Translations under genes and position numbers: made by a program
DNA from: an uncultured Lachnospiraceae bacterium
GTDB taxonomy: Bacteria > Bacillota > Clostridia > Lachnospirales > Lachnospiraceae
DNA length: 36,868 nucleotides
Reading direction: 5' to 3'
Assembly (NCBI GenBank): GCA_910588125.1
Contig: CAJUPI010000029.1
Coordinates: 1 to 36,868 of the forward strand
Shown: positions 1 to 7,150 of the stretch, piece by piece
How the letters are laid out: each line of letters opens with the position of its first letter
How positions within the stretch are numbered: position 1 is the stretch's first letter
The notes under the pieces: model-generated
Told to the model about the DNA's origin: nothing
Seen by the model: the letters and a program-made list of their open reading frames with translations, nothing else
Databases searched by the model: none

Positions 1-132
1 CGCTTTTCGCAAAAATCAGAGATTTTAGGACTTCTTGATCCCGAAACCGGAAAAAACGGCAGACCATTTCCCGCCTCTTTCCGCTCCTTTTTCCATGGCG
101 TACCTTCTGAGAAAATTAACTGAATGACGTTG
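1..132 (+). mobile_element. Right half of a 310-bp palindromic MITE (cut by window edge)
   Basis: This matches the last 132 bp of the full copy at 9167-9476, with the same length and end. It contains the inner hairpin arm, the GC-rich outer stem arm, the GGCGTACCTTCT end signature (called the R-end here) and the terminal TGAATGACGTTG, one change from the usual TGAATGACATTG. The left half lies outside the window. It is in line with groEL transcription, beyond the groEL terminator. Strand '+' means the end carrying TACTCAGCC (L-end) is to the left. Confidence 0.85.
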
Positions 133-321
133 GATTTCTCCCAGGCCAAGCAGACGATAATTCTGTCTGTTTGGCCTGAGGTTCCGGCAGAGCGTGGCGA
201 TTCTCGCCACACGCAACAATAGCTCGATTCCGCTACGCTCCATCTCGCTATCGTTGCTCGTCAGACCAGGAACCTGATTTCTCCCAGGCCAAGCAGACGA
301 TAATTCTGTCTGTTTGGCCTG
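133..321. repeat. 46-bp direct repeats flanking a 97-bp palindromic insert
   Basis: Positions 133-178 and 276-321 are identical 46-bp direct repeats, each holding the core hairpin of the groEL terminator. The 97 bp between them begin AGGTTCC and end GGAACCT. They fold into further stems: TGGCGA-TTC-TCGCCA near 189-203 and a longer 10/11 pairing of GCAACAATAGC with GCTATCGTTGC. It looks like a structured extragenic palindrome, either inserted with a duplication of the terminator or left by recombination. It is unrelated in sequence to the CAATGTCATT elements. No ORF with a ribosome binding site is present. Confidence 0.7.
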
Positions 322-333
322 GGAGAAATCAGG
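273..333 (-). terminator. groEL terminator-like hairpin
   Basis: A near-perfect stem of about 20 bp pairs CCTGATTTCTCCCAGGCC with its complement, extended by CAGAC/GTCTG around a short loop. It starts 25 bp past the groEL stop. There is no long U-tract, so it may serve as a mRNA 3' end stabiliser as much as an intrinsic terminator. Confidence 0.6.
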
Positions 334-357
334 CCCCTGGCCTGACTCTGCCTTACG

Positions 358-1980
358 TTACATCATCCCCATTCCGCCGCCTCCGGCTGGCATGGCAGGG
401 GTTTCTTCTTTAATGTTAGCTACTACCGACTCTGTGGTCAGCAGGGTGGATGCTACACTGGTAGCATTCTGCAGCGCGCTTCTGGTCACCTTGGCAGGAT
501 CCAGGATGCCGGCTTTGATCATGTCTACATATTCCTCTTTATATGCATCAAAGCCTACGCCTACTTCTGAATCTTTTACCTTATTAATAATCACGGAACC
601 TTCCAGTCCGGCATTGGCTACAATGTGGAACATCGGGGACTCCAGAGCCTTTAAGATAATCTTGGCGCCGGTCTTCTCATCACCATCCAGGCTGTCGGCA
701 ACACCCTGTACATCCTTGCAGGCATGTACATATGCACTTCCGCCGCCGGCGATGATGCCTTCCTCCACAGCAGCTCTGGTCGCCGCCAAAGCATCCTCCA
801 TACGGAGCTTGGCTTCTTTCATCTCTGTCTCTGTAGCCGCGCCTACGCGAATCACTGCTACGCCGCCGGCCAGCTTCGCCAGTCTCTCCTGCAGCTTCTC
901 CTTGTCAAAATCAGAAGTGGTTTCTTCGATCTGGGCACGAATCTGGGACACTCTGGCGCTGATCTCTGCTTTATCTCCACATCCGTCTACGATGATCGTA
1001 TTCTCTTTCTGCACCTTCACGGATTTTGCACGGCCCAGCTGTGCCATGGTAGCTTCTTTCAGATCCAGGCCCAGCTCGTCGGAAATCACTGTACCGCCGG
1101 TCAGAATCGCAATATCCTTAAGCATCTCTTTTCTTCTGTCGCCGTAACCGGGTGCCTTCACACCGACTACAGAGAAAGTGCCTCTTAACTTGTTCACAAT
1201 CAAGGTGGTCAGTGCCTCGCCCTCAATATCCTCGGCGATAATCAGCAACTTGGCACCGGACTGGACAATCTGCTCCAAAATCGGCAGAATCTCCTGAATA
1301 TTGGCAATCTTCTTATCGGTAATCAAAATATAGGGATCATCCAGGTTGGCTTCCATCTTATCCATGTCGGTACACATATAGGCAGATACATAGCCGCGAT
1401 CAAACTGCATGCCTTCGACCAGATCCAGCTCCGTCTTCATCGTCTTGGACTCCTCAATGGTGATAACGCCATCATTGGAAACCTTCTCCATCGCATCGGC
1501 AACCAACTCGCCCACCTCGTCATCGGATGCGGAAATAGCGGCAACCCTGGCAATCTGGGCCTTTCCTTCGATCGGCTGGCTCATCTTGGCAATCGCTTCT
1601 ACAGCCGCCTCGGTCGCTTTCTTCATCCCCTTGCGCAGTACAATCGGATTCGCTCCTGCTGCCAGATTCTTCATGCCTTCATTAATCATCGCCTGTGCAA
1701 GCACGGTAGCCGTGGTGGTTCCGTCGCCGGCAACGTCGTTCGTCTTGGTGGCCACTTCCTTTACCAGCTGGGCGCCCATATTCTCAAAAGCATCTTCCAG
1801 CTCAATCTCTTTGGCAATGGTAACGCCGTCATTGGTGATCAACGGAGCTCCGAATGATTTGTCCAGAACTACGTTTCTTCCTTTCGGCCCTAATGTCACT
1901 CTTACTGTATCCGCCAGCTGGTTTACCCCTGACTCCAATGCTTTTCTGGCTTCCACGCCATATTTGATCTGCTTTGCCAT
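358..1980 (-). CDS. groEL: Chaperonin GroEL (Hsp60)
   Basis: This is the ATP-dependent 60-kDa chaperonin that forms two stacked heptameric rings and encloses unfolded cytosolic proteins under the GroES lid. The 540-aa product has the usual length. It starts MAKQIKYG, has the nucleotide-binding TVRVTLGPKGRNVVL and GDGTTTATVLAQ segments near the N-terminus, and ends in the flexible GGM repeat tail (GGGGMGMM). The ATG start has an AGGAGG site about 9 bp upstream. It is the second gene of a groES-groEL operon, 49 bp behind groES, read from the CIRCE-controlled promoter at 2406-2434. Nothing is missing or unusual. Confidence 0.99.
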   Translation of the reverse strand: MAKQIKYGVEARKALESGVNQLADTVRVTLGPKGRNVVLDKSFGAPLITNDGVTIAKEIELEDAFENMGAQLVKEVATKTNDVAGDGTTTATVLAQAMINEGMKNLAAGANPIVLRKGMKKATEAAVEAIAKMSQPIEGKAQIARVAAISASDDEVGELVADAMEKVSNDGVITIEESKTMKTELDLVEGMQFDRGYVSAYMCTDMDKMEANLDDPYILITDKKIANIQEILPILEQIVQSGAKLLIIAEDIEGEALTTLIVNKLRGTFSVVGVKAPGYGDRRKEMLKDIAILTGGTVISDELGLDLKEATMAQLGRAKSVKVQKENTIIVDGCGDKAEISARVSQIRAQIEETTSDFDKEKLQERLAKLAGGVAVIRVGAATETEMKEAKLRMEDALAATRAAVEEGIIAGGGSAYVHACKDVQGVADSLDGDEKTGAKIILKALESPMFHIVANAGLEGSVIINKVKDSEVGVGFDAYKEEYVDMIKAGILDPAKVTRSALQNATSVASTLLTTESVVANIKEETPAMPAGGGGMGMM

Positions 1981-2029
1981 TATCCTGTTCCTCCTGAAAT
2001 GTTCTAATCTTTAAATAATAATTATCAAG

Positions 2030-2314
2030 TTATTCGATTACTGCCAGAATATCGTTCTGCTTTACTACTACGTATTTCTCCTCGTCCACCTCTACCTCGG
2101 TCCCGGAATACTTGGAGAAAATAACCTTATCTCCTACTTTTACCTGCATGGTAACATCCTTGCCATCCACAACTCCGCCCGGGCCGACAGCGATGACCTC
2201 TGCCTGCTGGGGTTTTTCCTTCGCCTGGCCTGGCAGTACGATTCCCGATTTGGTGGTTTCCTCTGCTACCAGCTGCTTCAACACAACCCGATCAAATAAC
2301 GGTACTAATTTCAT
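2030..2314 (-). CDS. groES: Co-chaperonin GroES (Hsp10)
   Basis: This is the 10-kDa heptameric lid of the GroEL folding chamber. The 94-aa product begins MKLVPLFDRVVLKQ and carries the GIVLPGQAKEKPQ mobile-loop region and the YSGTEVEVDEEKYVVV core typical of the family. I chose the ATG at 2314 because it has a TAAGGAGGAA site just upstream and gives the normal family length. The reading frame stays open further upstream, but that extension crosses the CIRCE operator and is leader sequence. It is the first gene of the groES-groEL operon. Confidence 0.98.
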   Translation of the reverse strand: MKLVPLFDRVVLKQLVAEETTKSGIVLPGQAKEKPQQAEVIAVGPGGVVDGKDVTMQVKVGDKVIFSKYSGTEVEVDEEKYVVVKQNDILAVIE

Positions 2315-2405
2315 GGATGATTCCTCCTTATTCGATTCTTTTTTGTTTCTATCTTTTTCTGATATGGGAACCCGGTAAAAGATTCCTTTTTGATGTACAT
2401 TACCA

Positions 2406-2434
2406 TTTATACCACGAGTTGTTAGCACTGTCAA
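2406..2434 (-). promoter_or_regulatory. Sigma-A promoter of groES-groEL
   Basis: On the minus strand a perfect TTGACA (2429-2434) is followed after 17 bp by TATAAA (2406-2411). The -35 hexamer lies inside the CIRCE palindrome, so bound HrcA would block RNA polymerase directly. Confidence 0.9.
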
Positions 2435-2448
2435 TAGTCGAGTGCTAA
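2422..2448 (-). promoter_or_regulatory. CIRCE operator (HrcA binding site)
   Basis: TTAGCACTG-N9-GAGTGCTAA matches the CIRCE consensus TTAGCACTC-N9-GAGTGCTAA with a single change (C to G) at the last base of one arm. In Firmicutes this is the operator of the heat-shock repressor HrcA. hrcA itself is not in this window. Confidence 0.93.
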
Positions 2449-2583
2449 TTTTATAATTTTTTTACAGTTCCCCTCTTTCCTTTTTCCGGTTTTCGGGTTA
2501 CAATATTTCATATGATAACCGTCAACATAATTTTCTCCCATTTTAGGGAAAATATAACTCTGTTGACAGAAAGGAGTGCTGAT

Positions 2584-3105
2584 ATGGCAAAAAAAGCTGG
2601 TAAGATTCTTGCACTGGCCGCCGTCGCAGGCGCCGCCGCTGCCGGGATCTCCTATTTCAGGAAATACCGCTCCTTCAGCAAAGAGCTGGATGAAGATTTC
2701 CGTGATTTTGAAGAAGAGGAGGATTCTCCGATTCCGGACAGTACGATGAACCGCAATTACGTTTCCCTGCATGCAGATAAGGACGAGTTCTTAGTTGCCG
2801 CCGGTGACGTATTCCATGCAGTCAAGGATGCCGCCGGCGCTGCCAAAAATGTCGTTAAAGATGCGGCCGCTATCGTGACGGATACTGCTAAGGATGCTAT
2901 AAACGCAGCCAGCGAAACGGCTTCCGCCGCCAAATCAACGTTGGCTGGCGCTGCCGCCAGTAGTGCCGAAGCAGCAGAAGAGGCCGCCGATGACAGGGAA
3001 GAGATTGCCGGCGAAGCCACGGACGCGGCAGAGGACTTAGCCAATGAAGCGGCCAATACGGCAACCATTATCACGGAAGAAGAGATCGAACCGGACAAGC
3101 CCTGA
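2584..3105 (+). CDS. Ala-rich membrane-anchored hypothetical protein
   Basis: A 173-aa protein I cannot assign to a characterised family. It begins MAKKAGK, then one hydrophobic Ala/Gly-rich segment (about residues 8-24) that would anchor it in the membrane. An acidic stretch follows (DEDFRDFEEEED), then about 100 residues of Ala/Glu/Lys/Asp-rich sequence. That tail resembles amphipathic-helix proteins (YtxH-like or LEA-like) and is probably an extended coiled coil. The ATG at 2584 is preferred over an in-frame start at 2512 because AAAGGAG lies 8-10 bp upstream of it. It diverges from groES, and a hairpin with a weak U-tract follows. Function unknown; an envelope or stress role next to groESL is only a guess. 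Confidence 0.75.
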   Translation: MAKKAGKILALAAVAGAAAAGISYFRKYRSFSKELDEDFRDFEEEEDSPIPDSTMNRNYVSLHADKDEFLVAAGDVFHAVKDAAGAAKNVVKDAAAIVTDTAKDAINAASETASAAKSTLAGAAASSAEAAEEAADDREEIAGEATDAAEDLANEAANTATIITEEEIEPDKP

Positions 3106-3159
3106 TTTCACCGGCCGTTTTCGCTTTCCGGACCATTGGGATCTCATCATTCTAATCAG

Positions 3160-3213
3160 GCAGAGCTGCCACACCGGTTTTATCCTCAGCGTAGCAGCTC
3201 TGCTTCTGTTTTA
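3160..3213 (+). terminator. Terminator hairpin between the Ala-rich gene and glnS
   Basis: GCAGAGCTGC (3160-3169) pairs with GCAGCTCTGC (3194-3203) and is followed by TTCTGTTTTAT on the plus strand. It suits the plus-strand gene. On the minus strand it lies after the glnS stop but has no U-tract. Confidence 0.6.
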
Positions 3214-3237
3214 TATTGTTGTCTGATAACATTTCTT

Positions 3238-4932
3238 TTATTTTGGCAGCTTGAACGAACTCTTCAGCGACACGATCCGGTTGAACACCGGCGCTCCCGG
3301 CGTACTGTCCTTACAGTCCGCACAAAAGAACCCATTGCGCACAAACTGGAAGCTGTCATATGCCTTCGCTTCTGCCAGCGCCGGCTCCACATAGCAGTTC
3401 TTCCGTACGGTCAGCGAATTGGGATTCAAATTCAGCGTCCCGTCTTCATTCAGCTTCCCTTTCTCTTCATCGACGATATTTTCATACAGCCGGCATTCCA
3501 CCATCTTCGCCGTCTCTGCCAGAACCCAGTGAATCGTTCCCTTAACCTTGCGCTCACAAAAGCCGGAACCGCTCTTCGTCGCCGGATCATAGGTGGCATG
3601 AATCACGGTGACTTTGCCGGTCTCATCCTTTTCGTACCCGGTACAGGTCACAAAATATGCACTCATCAGGCGCACCTCATTGCCCGGGAACAGCCGGAAA
3701 TACTTTTTCGGCGGCTCCTCCATAAAATCCTCCCGCTCAATATACAGTTCTCTGCCAAATGGCACCATACGGGAACCCAAGTCCGGATTTTCTAAATTGT
3801 TCGGCACCTCAAGAAGCTCCGTCTGCCCCTCCGGATAGTTGTCAATGACCAGCTTCACCGGATCCAAAACCGCCATCATCCGCGATTTTTTCAGCTTTAA
3901 ATCCTCGCGGATGCAGTATTCCAGCATGGCATAATCCACCGAGCTGTTGGCCTTTGCCACGCCCACCAGCTCCACAAACATCCGGATGGATTCCGGCGTA
4001 TAGCCCCGGCGGCGCAAGGCGGCAATAGATACCAGGCGCGGATCATCCCAGCCGTCTACAATCCCGTCCTCCACCAGCTTTTTGATATACCGCTTGCCGG
4101 TGACTACATTGGTCAGATACAGCTTGGCAAACTCAATCTGACGCGGCGGATTCTCAAACTCACACTCCCGCACCACCCAGTCATACAACGGGCGGTGATC
4201 CTCGAACTCCAGCGTACAGATAGAATGTGTGATATGCTCAATCGCATCCTCAATTGGATGGGCAAAATCATACATCGGATAGATACACCACTGATCTCCG
4301 GTATTGTGGTGGCTCATTCGCGCTACCCGGTAGATGACCGGATCTCTCATATTGATATTGGGACTTGCCATATCGATCCGGGCGCGCAGCACTTTTTCGC
4401 CATCCTGATATTTTCCGGCACGCATTTCCTCAAAAAGCAGCAAATTTTCTTCTATCGAACGGTTCCGGTAAGGGCTTTCTTTACCCGGAGTCTTAAAATC
4501 CCCGCGGTATTCGCGGATTTCTTCAGCACTTAGATCGCAGACGAATGCTTTGCCCTTTTTGATCAACAGCACCGCACATTCGTACATCTGCTCAAAATAG
4601 TTGGAAGCAAAAAACAGGCGATCCTCATAGTCAGCCCCCAGCCAGTGAATATCGTCCAGAATTGACTGCACAAATTCCGTCTTTTCCTTTGTCGGATTCG
4701 TATCGTCAAAACGCATATTAAATTTGCCGTTGTATTTTTGGGCCAACCCATAGTTCAGCAGGATGGATTTGGCATGTCCGATATGCAGATAACCGTTGGG
4801 CTCCGGCGGAAACCGGGTTTGCACATGATCATAGACTCCTTCCGCTAAATCCTTTTCAATCTCCTGTTCGATAAAATTTCTGGAAACCACTTCTTTTTCT
4901 GTTGTCTCCGGCGTTATTTTTTCATTTTCCAT
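3238..4932 (-). CDS. glnS: Glutaminyl-tRNA synthetase (GlnRS)
   Basis: A class I aminoacyl-tRNA synthetase that charges tRNA-Gln directly. The 564-aa product has the HIGH motif within PPEPNGYLHIGHAKS (HIGH at residues 50-53), the GlnRS signatures RFDDTNP and GWDDPR, and the IREDL and DPVKLVI segments leading to the C-terminal beta-barrel domains. The usual MSKRK form of the KMSKS loop is replaced by VVTGKR (residues 276-281). The ATG at 4932 is chosen for its GGAAAGGA site; an upstream in-frame TTG at 4965 lies inside a leader hairpin. It is monocistronic, with a promoter at 5004-5032. Having GlnRS suggests the cell need not make Gln-tRNA only by GatCAB transamidation. Confidence 0.97.
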   Translation of the reverse strand: MENEKITPETTEKEVVSRNFIEQEIEKDLAEGVYDHVQTRFPPEPNGYLHIGHAKSILLNYGLAQKYNGKFNMRFDDTNPTKEKTEFVQSILDDIHWLGADYEDRLFFASNYFEQMYECAVLLIKKGKAFVCDLSAEEIREYRGDFKTPGKESPYRNRSIEENLLLFEEMRAGKYQDGEKVLRARIDMASPNINMRDPVIYRVARMSHHNTGDQWCIYPMYDFAHPIEDAIEHITHSICTLEFEDHRPLYDWVVRECEFENPPRQIEFAKLYLTNVVTGKRYIKKLVEDGIVDGWDDPRLVSIAALRRRGYTPESIRMFVELVGVAKANSSVDYAMLEYCIREDLKLKKSRMMAVLDPVKLVIDNYPEGQTELLEVPNNLENPDLGSRMVPFGRELYIEREDFMEEPPKKYFRLFPGNEVRLMSAYFVTCTGYEKDETGKVTVIHATYDPATKSGSGFCERKVKGTIHWVLAETAKMVECRLYENIVDEEKGKLNEDGTLNLNPNSLTVRKNCYVEPALAEAKAYDSFQFVRNGFFCADCKDSTPGAPVFNRIVSLKSSFKLPK

Positions 4933-4951
4933 CTTTTTGATCCTTTCCTTT

Positions 4952-4976
4952 GCCGCCTGGCACAATATCAGGCGGC
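4952..4976 (-). promoter_or_regulatory. Short hairpin in the glnS leader
   Basis: An 8-bp perfect stem (GCCGCCTG / CAGGCGGC) with a 9-nt loop lies in the leader of about 70 nt, just upstream of the glnS ribosome binding site. It has no U-tract and is far too small for a T-box. It might affect translation initiation or mRNA stability. Confidence 0.4.
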
Positions 4977-5003
4977 TGCTTCTGCTTCGCTCTGATTGGT
5001 GAC

Positions 5004-5032
5004 ATTATATCACAGGATCGTATTCTTAACAA
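5004..5032 (-). promoter_or_regulatory. glnS promoter
   Basis: Minus-strand TTGTTA (5027-5032), 17 bp, TATAAT (5004-5009). The -10 is perfect and the -35 weaker. It is back to back with the plus-strand promoter at 5040-5068. Confidence 0.7.
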
Positions 5033-5039
5033 TATTCTC

Positions 5040-5068
5040 TGGACAGGTTATCAAGTTTCTACTATAAT
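5040..5068 (+). promoter_or_regulatory. Promoter of the C_GCAxxG_C_C gene
   Basis: TGGACA (5040-5045), 17 bp, TATAAT (5063-5068): one mismatch to the -35 consensus and a perfect -10. It ends 37 bp before the ATG at 5105. Confidence 0.75.
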
Positions 5069-5104
5069 CAATTCTAAAATCTCTGCATGCAAAGGAAATA
5101 TCTT

Positions 5105-5554
5105 ATGAATAACCACAAAGAACTTGCCAAATCTTACTTTCTTGAAGGCTACAACTGCGCCCAGTCTGTCGTCCTGGCCTTTCACGAGGAGCTGGGCTTA
5201 GACAAGGAAACTGCTGCTTCTATGGCATCCGCCTTTGGCGGCGGCATGGGCCGCCTGCGGGAAGTCTGCGGTACAGTCAGCGGAATGTTCCTTGTCCTGG
5301 GACAGCTAAAAGGCTATCATGATCCCAAGGATCTGGACGGAAAAAAGGCACTTTACACCCAGGTACAGCAGCTTGCCCGCACCTTTGAGGAGCACCATGG
5401 AAGCATCATCTGCCGTGAGCTCTTAGGTCTGGATCGCCGTTTGGATGATCCCACGCCCTCCGCCCGCACCACAGAATATTACAAAAAACGGCCTTGTGCC
5501 GACTTAGCGGCCGATGCCGCCGGGATTTTGGAACAGCTCCTTGAGAATACCTGA
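5105..5554 (+). CDS. C_GCAxxG_C_C family protein
   Basis: A 149-aa cytosolic protein of the C_GCAxxG_C_C family (redox-type cysteines, biochemical role unknown). The signature cysteines are visible: GYNCAQSV (C18), then FGGGMGRLREVCGTVSGM, an IICREL cysteine and a final KKRPCADL cysteine. In this family they are thought to bind metal or a cofactor. The ATG at 5105 has AAAGGAA 8 bp upstream; an in-frame ATG at 5087 has no site. It has its own promoter. No clear terminator follows. Confidence 0.9.
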   Translation: MNNHKELAKSYFLEGYNCAQSVVLAFHEELGLDKETAASMASAFGGGMGRLREVCGTVSGMFLVLGQLKGYHDPKDLDGKKALYTQVQQLARTFEEHHGSIICRELLGLDRRLDDPTPSARTTEYYKKRPCADLAADAAGILEQLLENT

Positions 5555-5691
5555 GCTTTCCTTTTTCATCATTTTTCACAATCATTTGACAGCCTTTCCG
5601 CAATTTTTCTCTTCAATCCTGTCTTGCCTGTCAAAATATTCCTAAATTATTATTTTTTTCCCACAAAGCACTACCCGTTTCTCTTGTTTTG

Positions 5692-5700
5692 TGGTACAAT
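5692..5700 (+). promoter_or_regulatory. Extended -10 promoter of the glgCD leader
   Basis: TGGTACAAT is an extended -10 (TG-N-TACAAT), with no good -35 at normal spacing. It would place the transcript start near 5706-5708, right at the base of the first leader hairpin. Confidence 0.5.
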
Positions 5701-5706
5701 TTCAAT

Positions 5707-5941
5707 ATCACAGCCGGGAAGCCTGCCCTACAGACTTCCCTGGCCGGTGAAGGTACAAAAGGCGGGCCGGCATTTCTGCCGCTTCAAATCTTGTAACTCT
5801 TCACCAGCCAAATACCCGTTGTCAGTTGCGAGGTGTTTGGCTCTCGCGGCATTTGCCATATGTCCGTTTTTACCACAGCTTCATGCAAGACGGCGCCTGG
5901 CTCATTGACCGCGGAAATCAAATAATCAGGGGGAGATTAAT
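5707..5941 (+). promoter_or_regulatory. Structured untranslated leader of glgC-glgD (riboswitch-like candidate)
   Basis: About 235 nt without a convincing gene, holding three consecutive hairpins. P1: GGGAAG (5716-5721) with CTTCCC (5735-5740), extended by GCC/GGC. P2: GGTGAAG (5746-5752) with CTTCACC (5799-5805), extended by GT-ACAA/TTGT-AC across a bulge and capped by CGGCA-TTTC-TGCCG. P3: 11 nt at 5806-5816 with 5832-5842 (AGCCAAATACC / GGTGTTTGGCT), including one G-U. Then 100 nt with little structure lead to the GGGGGAG site of glgC. No intrinsic terminator with a U-tract is evident, so any control would more likely be translational. I do not recognise it as a known riboswitch class. Confidence 0.5.
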
Positions 5942-7150
5942 ATGGCAAAAGAAATGATTGCAATGCTTCTTGCCGGCGGACAGGGTTCACGTCTGTATGC
6001 ACTGACCCAGAAGCTGGCAAAACCTGCAGTTCCTTTCGGCGGCAAATATCGTATCATCGATTTTCCGCTGTCAAACTGCGTCAACTCCGGCATCGATACC
6101 GTGGGAATCCTTACCCAGTATCAGCCGCTGGTTCTGAACGAATACATCGGCAATGGCCAGCCTTGGGATCTGGATCGTCTGCATGGCGGTGTACATGTGC
6201 TTCCGCCTTATCAGCAGGCATCCGGCTCTGACTGGTATAAGGGAACCGCCAATGCCATCTACCAGAACATTTCGTTCATCGAACGTTACAATCCGCAATA
6301 TGTGATCATCCTTTCCGGTGATCAGATTTGCAAACAGGACTACAGCGATTTCCTTCGTTTTCATAAGGAAAAGGGCGCCGAGTTCAGTGTGGCTGTCATG
6401 GAAGTGCCGTGGGAGGAGGCTTCCCGTTTCGGCCTGATGGTTGCGGATGATAACGACAAGATCACCGAGTTCCAGGAGAAGCCAAAGGAGCCCAAGTCCA
6501 ACTTAGCTTCCATGGGAATCTATATTTTCAATTGGGATGTCCTGAAAAAATATCTTATCGAGGATGAGGCCGATCCCAACTCTGAAAATGACTTCGGCAA
6601 TAATATTATCCCCAATCTGCTGCGTGACGGACGGCAAATGTATGCTTACCATTTCAGCGGTTACTGGAAGGATGTGGGAACCATCTCCTCTCTCTGGGAA
6701 GCCAATATGGAAGTTCTTGACCCTGAGCACAGCGGTATCAACCTGTTCGATGAGAACTGGAAGATCTACAGCCGCAACAGCGGTATGACCGGACACCGCA
6801 TCAGCAGCGAAGCTGTGGTGGACAACTGCATGATCACGGACGGCTGCCGGGTATCCGGTTCTGTAAAGCATTCCATTCTCTTCGCCGGCGTTACCGTAGA
6901 GCCGGGCGCTGTGGTAGAGGACGCCGTTGTCATGGGCGGTACTACCATCAAAACGGGCGCCTGTGTAAAACACTGTATCGTGGCGGAAAATGTAGTGATC
7001 GGTGAAAACGCTGTCGTCGGCGCTATGCCCACAGACAGCGAAAAGGGTGTGGCTACCGTCGGTTCCGGCGTCTATATCGGCGACGGCGCCAAGATCGGCC
7101 CCAACGCTATGGTCAACAGCAACGTGAAAGGCGGTGAAGAACAATGGTAA
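5942..7150 (+). CDS. glgC: Glucose-1-phosphate adenylyltransferase, catalytic subunit GlgC
   Basis: It makes ADP-glucose from ATP and glucose-1-phosphate, the committed step of bacterial glycogen synthesis. The 402-aa protein has the nucleotide-binding LLAGGQGSRLYALT loop at the N-terminus, the KPAVPFGGKYRIIDFPLSN segment, the GTANAIYQN substrate region, LSGDQI, and a C-terminal left-handed beta-helix of hexapeptide repeats (about residues 285-400). The ATG has a strong AGGGGGAG site. It overlaps glgD by 7 bp, so the two are translationally coupled, as expected for the GlgC-GlgD heterotetramer of Firmicutes. No glgA, glgB or glgP lies in the window. Confidence 0.97.
   Translation: MAKEMIAMLLAGGQGSRLYALTQKLAKPAVPFGGKYRIIDFPLSNCVNSGIDTVGILTQYQPLVLNEYIGNGQPWDLDRLHGGVHVLPPYQQASGSDWYKGTANAIYQNISFIERYNPQYVIILSGDQICKQDYSDFLRFHKEKGAEFSVAVMEVPWEEASRFGLMVADDNDKITEFQEKPKEPKSNLASMGIYIFNWDVLKKYLIEDEADPNSENDFGNNIIPNLLRDGRQMYAYHFSGYWKDVGTISSLWEANMEVLDPEHSGINLFDENWKIYSRNSGMTGHRISSEAVVDNCMITDGCRVSGSVKHSILFAGVTVEPGAVVEDAVVMGGTTIKTGACVKHCIVAENVVIGENAVVGAMPTDSEKGVATVGSGVYIGDGAKIGPNAMVNSNVKGGEEQW

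Noticed and set aside
314..1147. Long plus-strand ORF opposite groEL
   Set aside because: A shadow of the GC-biased third codon positions of groEL; no ribosome site and no recognisable domain.
2314..2434. N-terminally extended GroES (40 extra codons)
   Set aside because: The extension would cross the promoter and CIRCE operator; the internal ATG has the AGGAGG site and gives the normal length.
4952..5032. T-box leader for glnS
   Set aside because: The leader is only about 70 nt and lacks the T-box sequence and specifier stem.
5712..5760. Resemblance of GCCGGGAAG to cobalamin or lysine riboswitch boxes
   Set aside because: The other conserved boxes and the required helix order are missing; the match is limited to a few bases.
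5624..5908. 94-codon ORF upstream of glgC
   Set aside because: It runs through the hairpin leader, has no ribosome site, and its product has no protein-like features.
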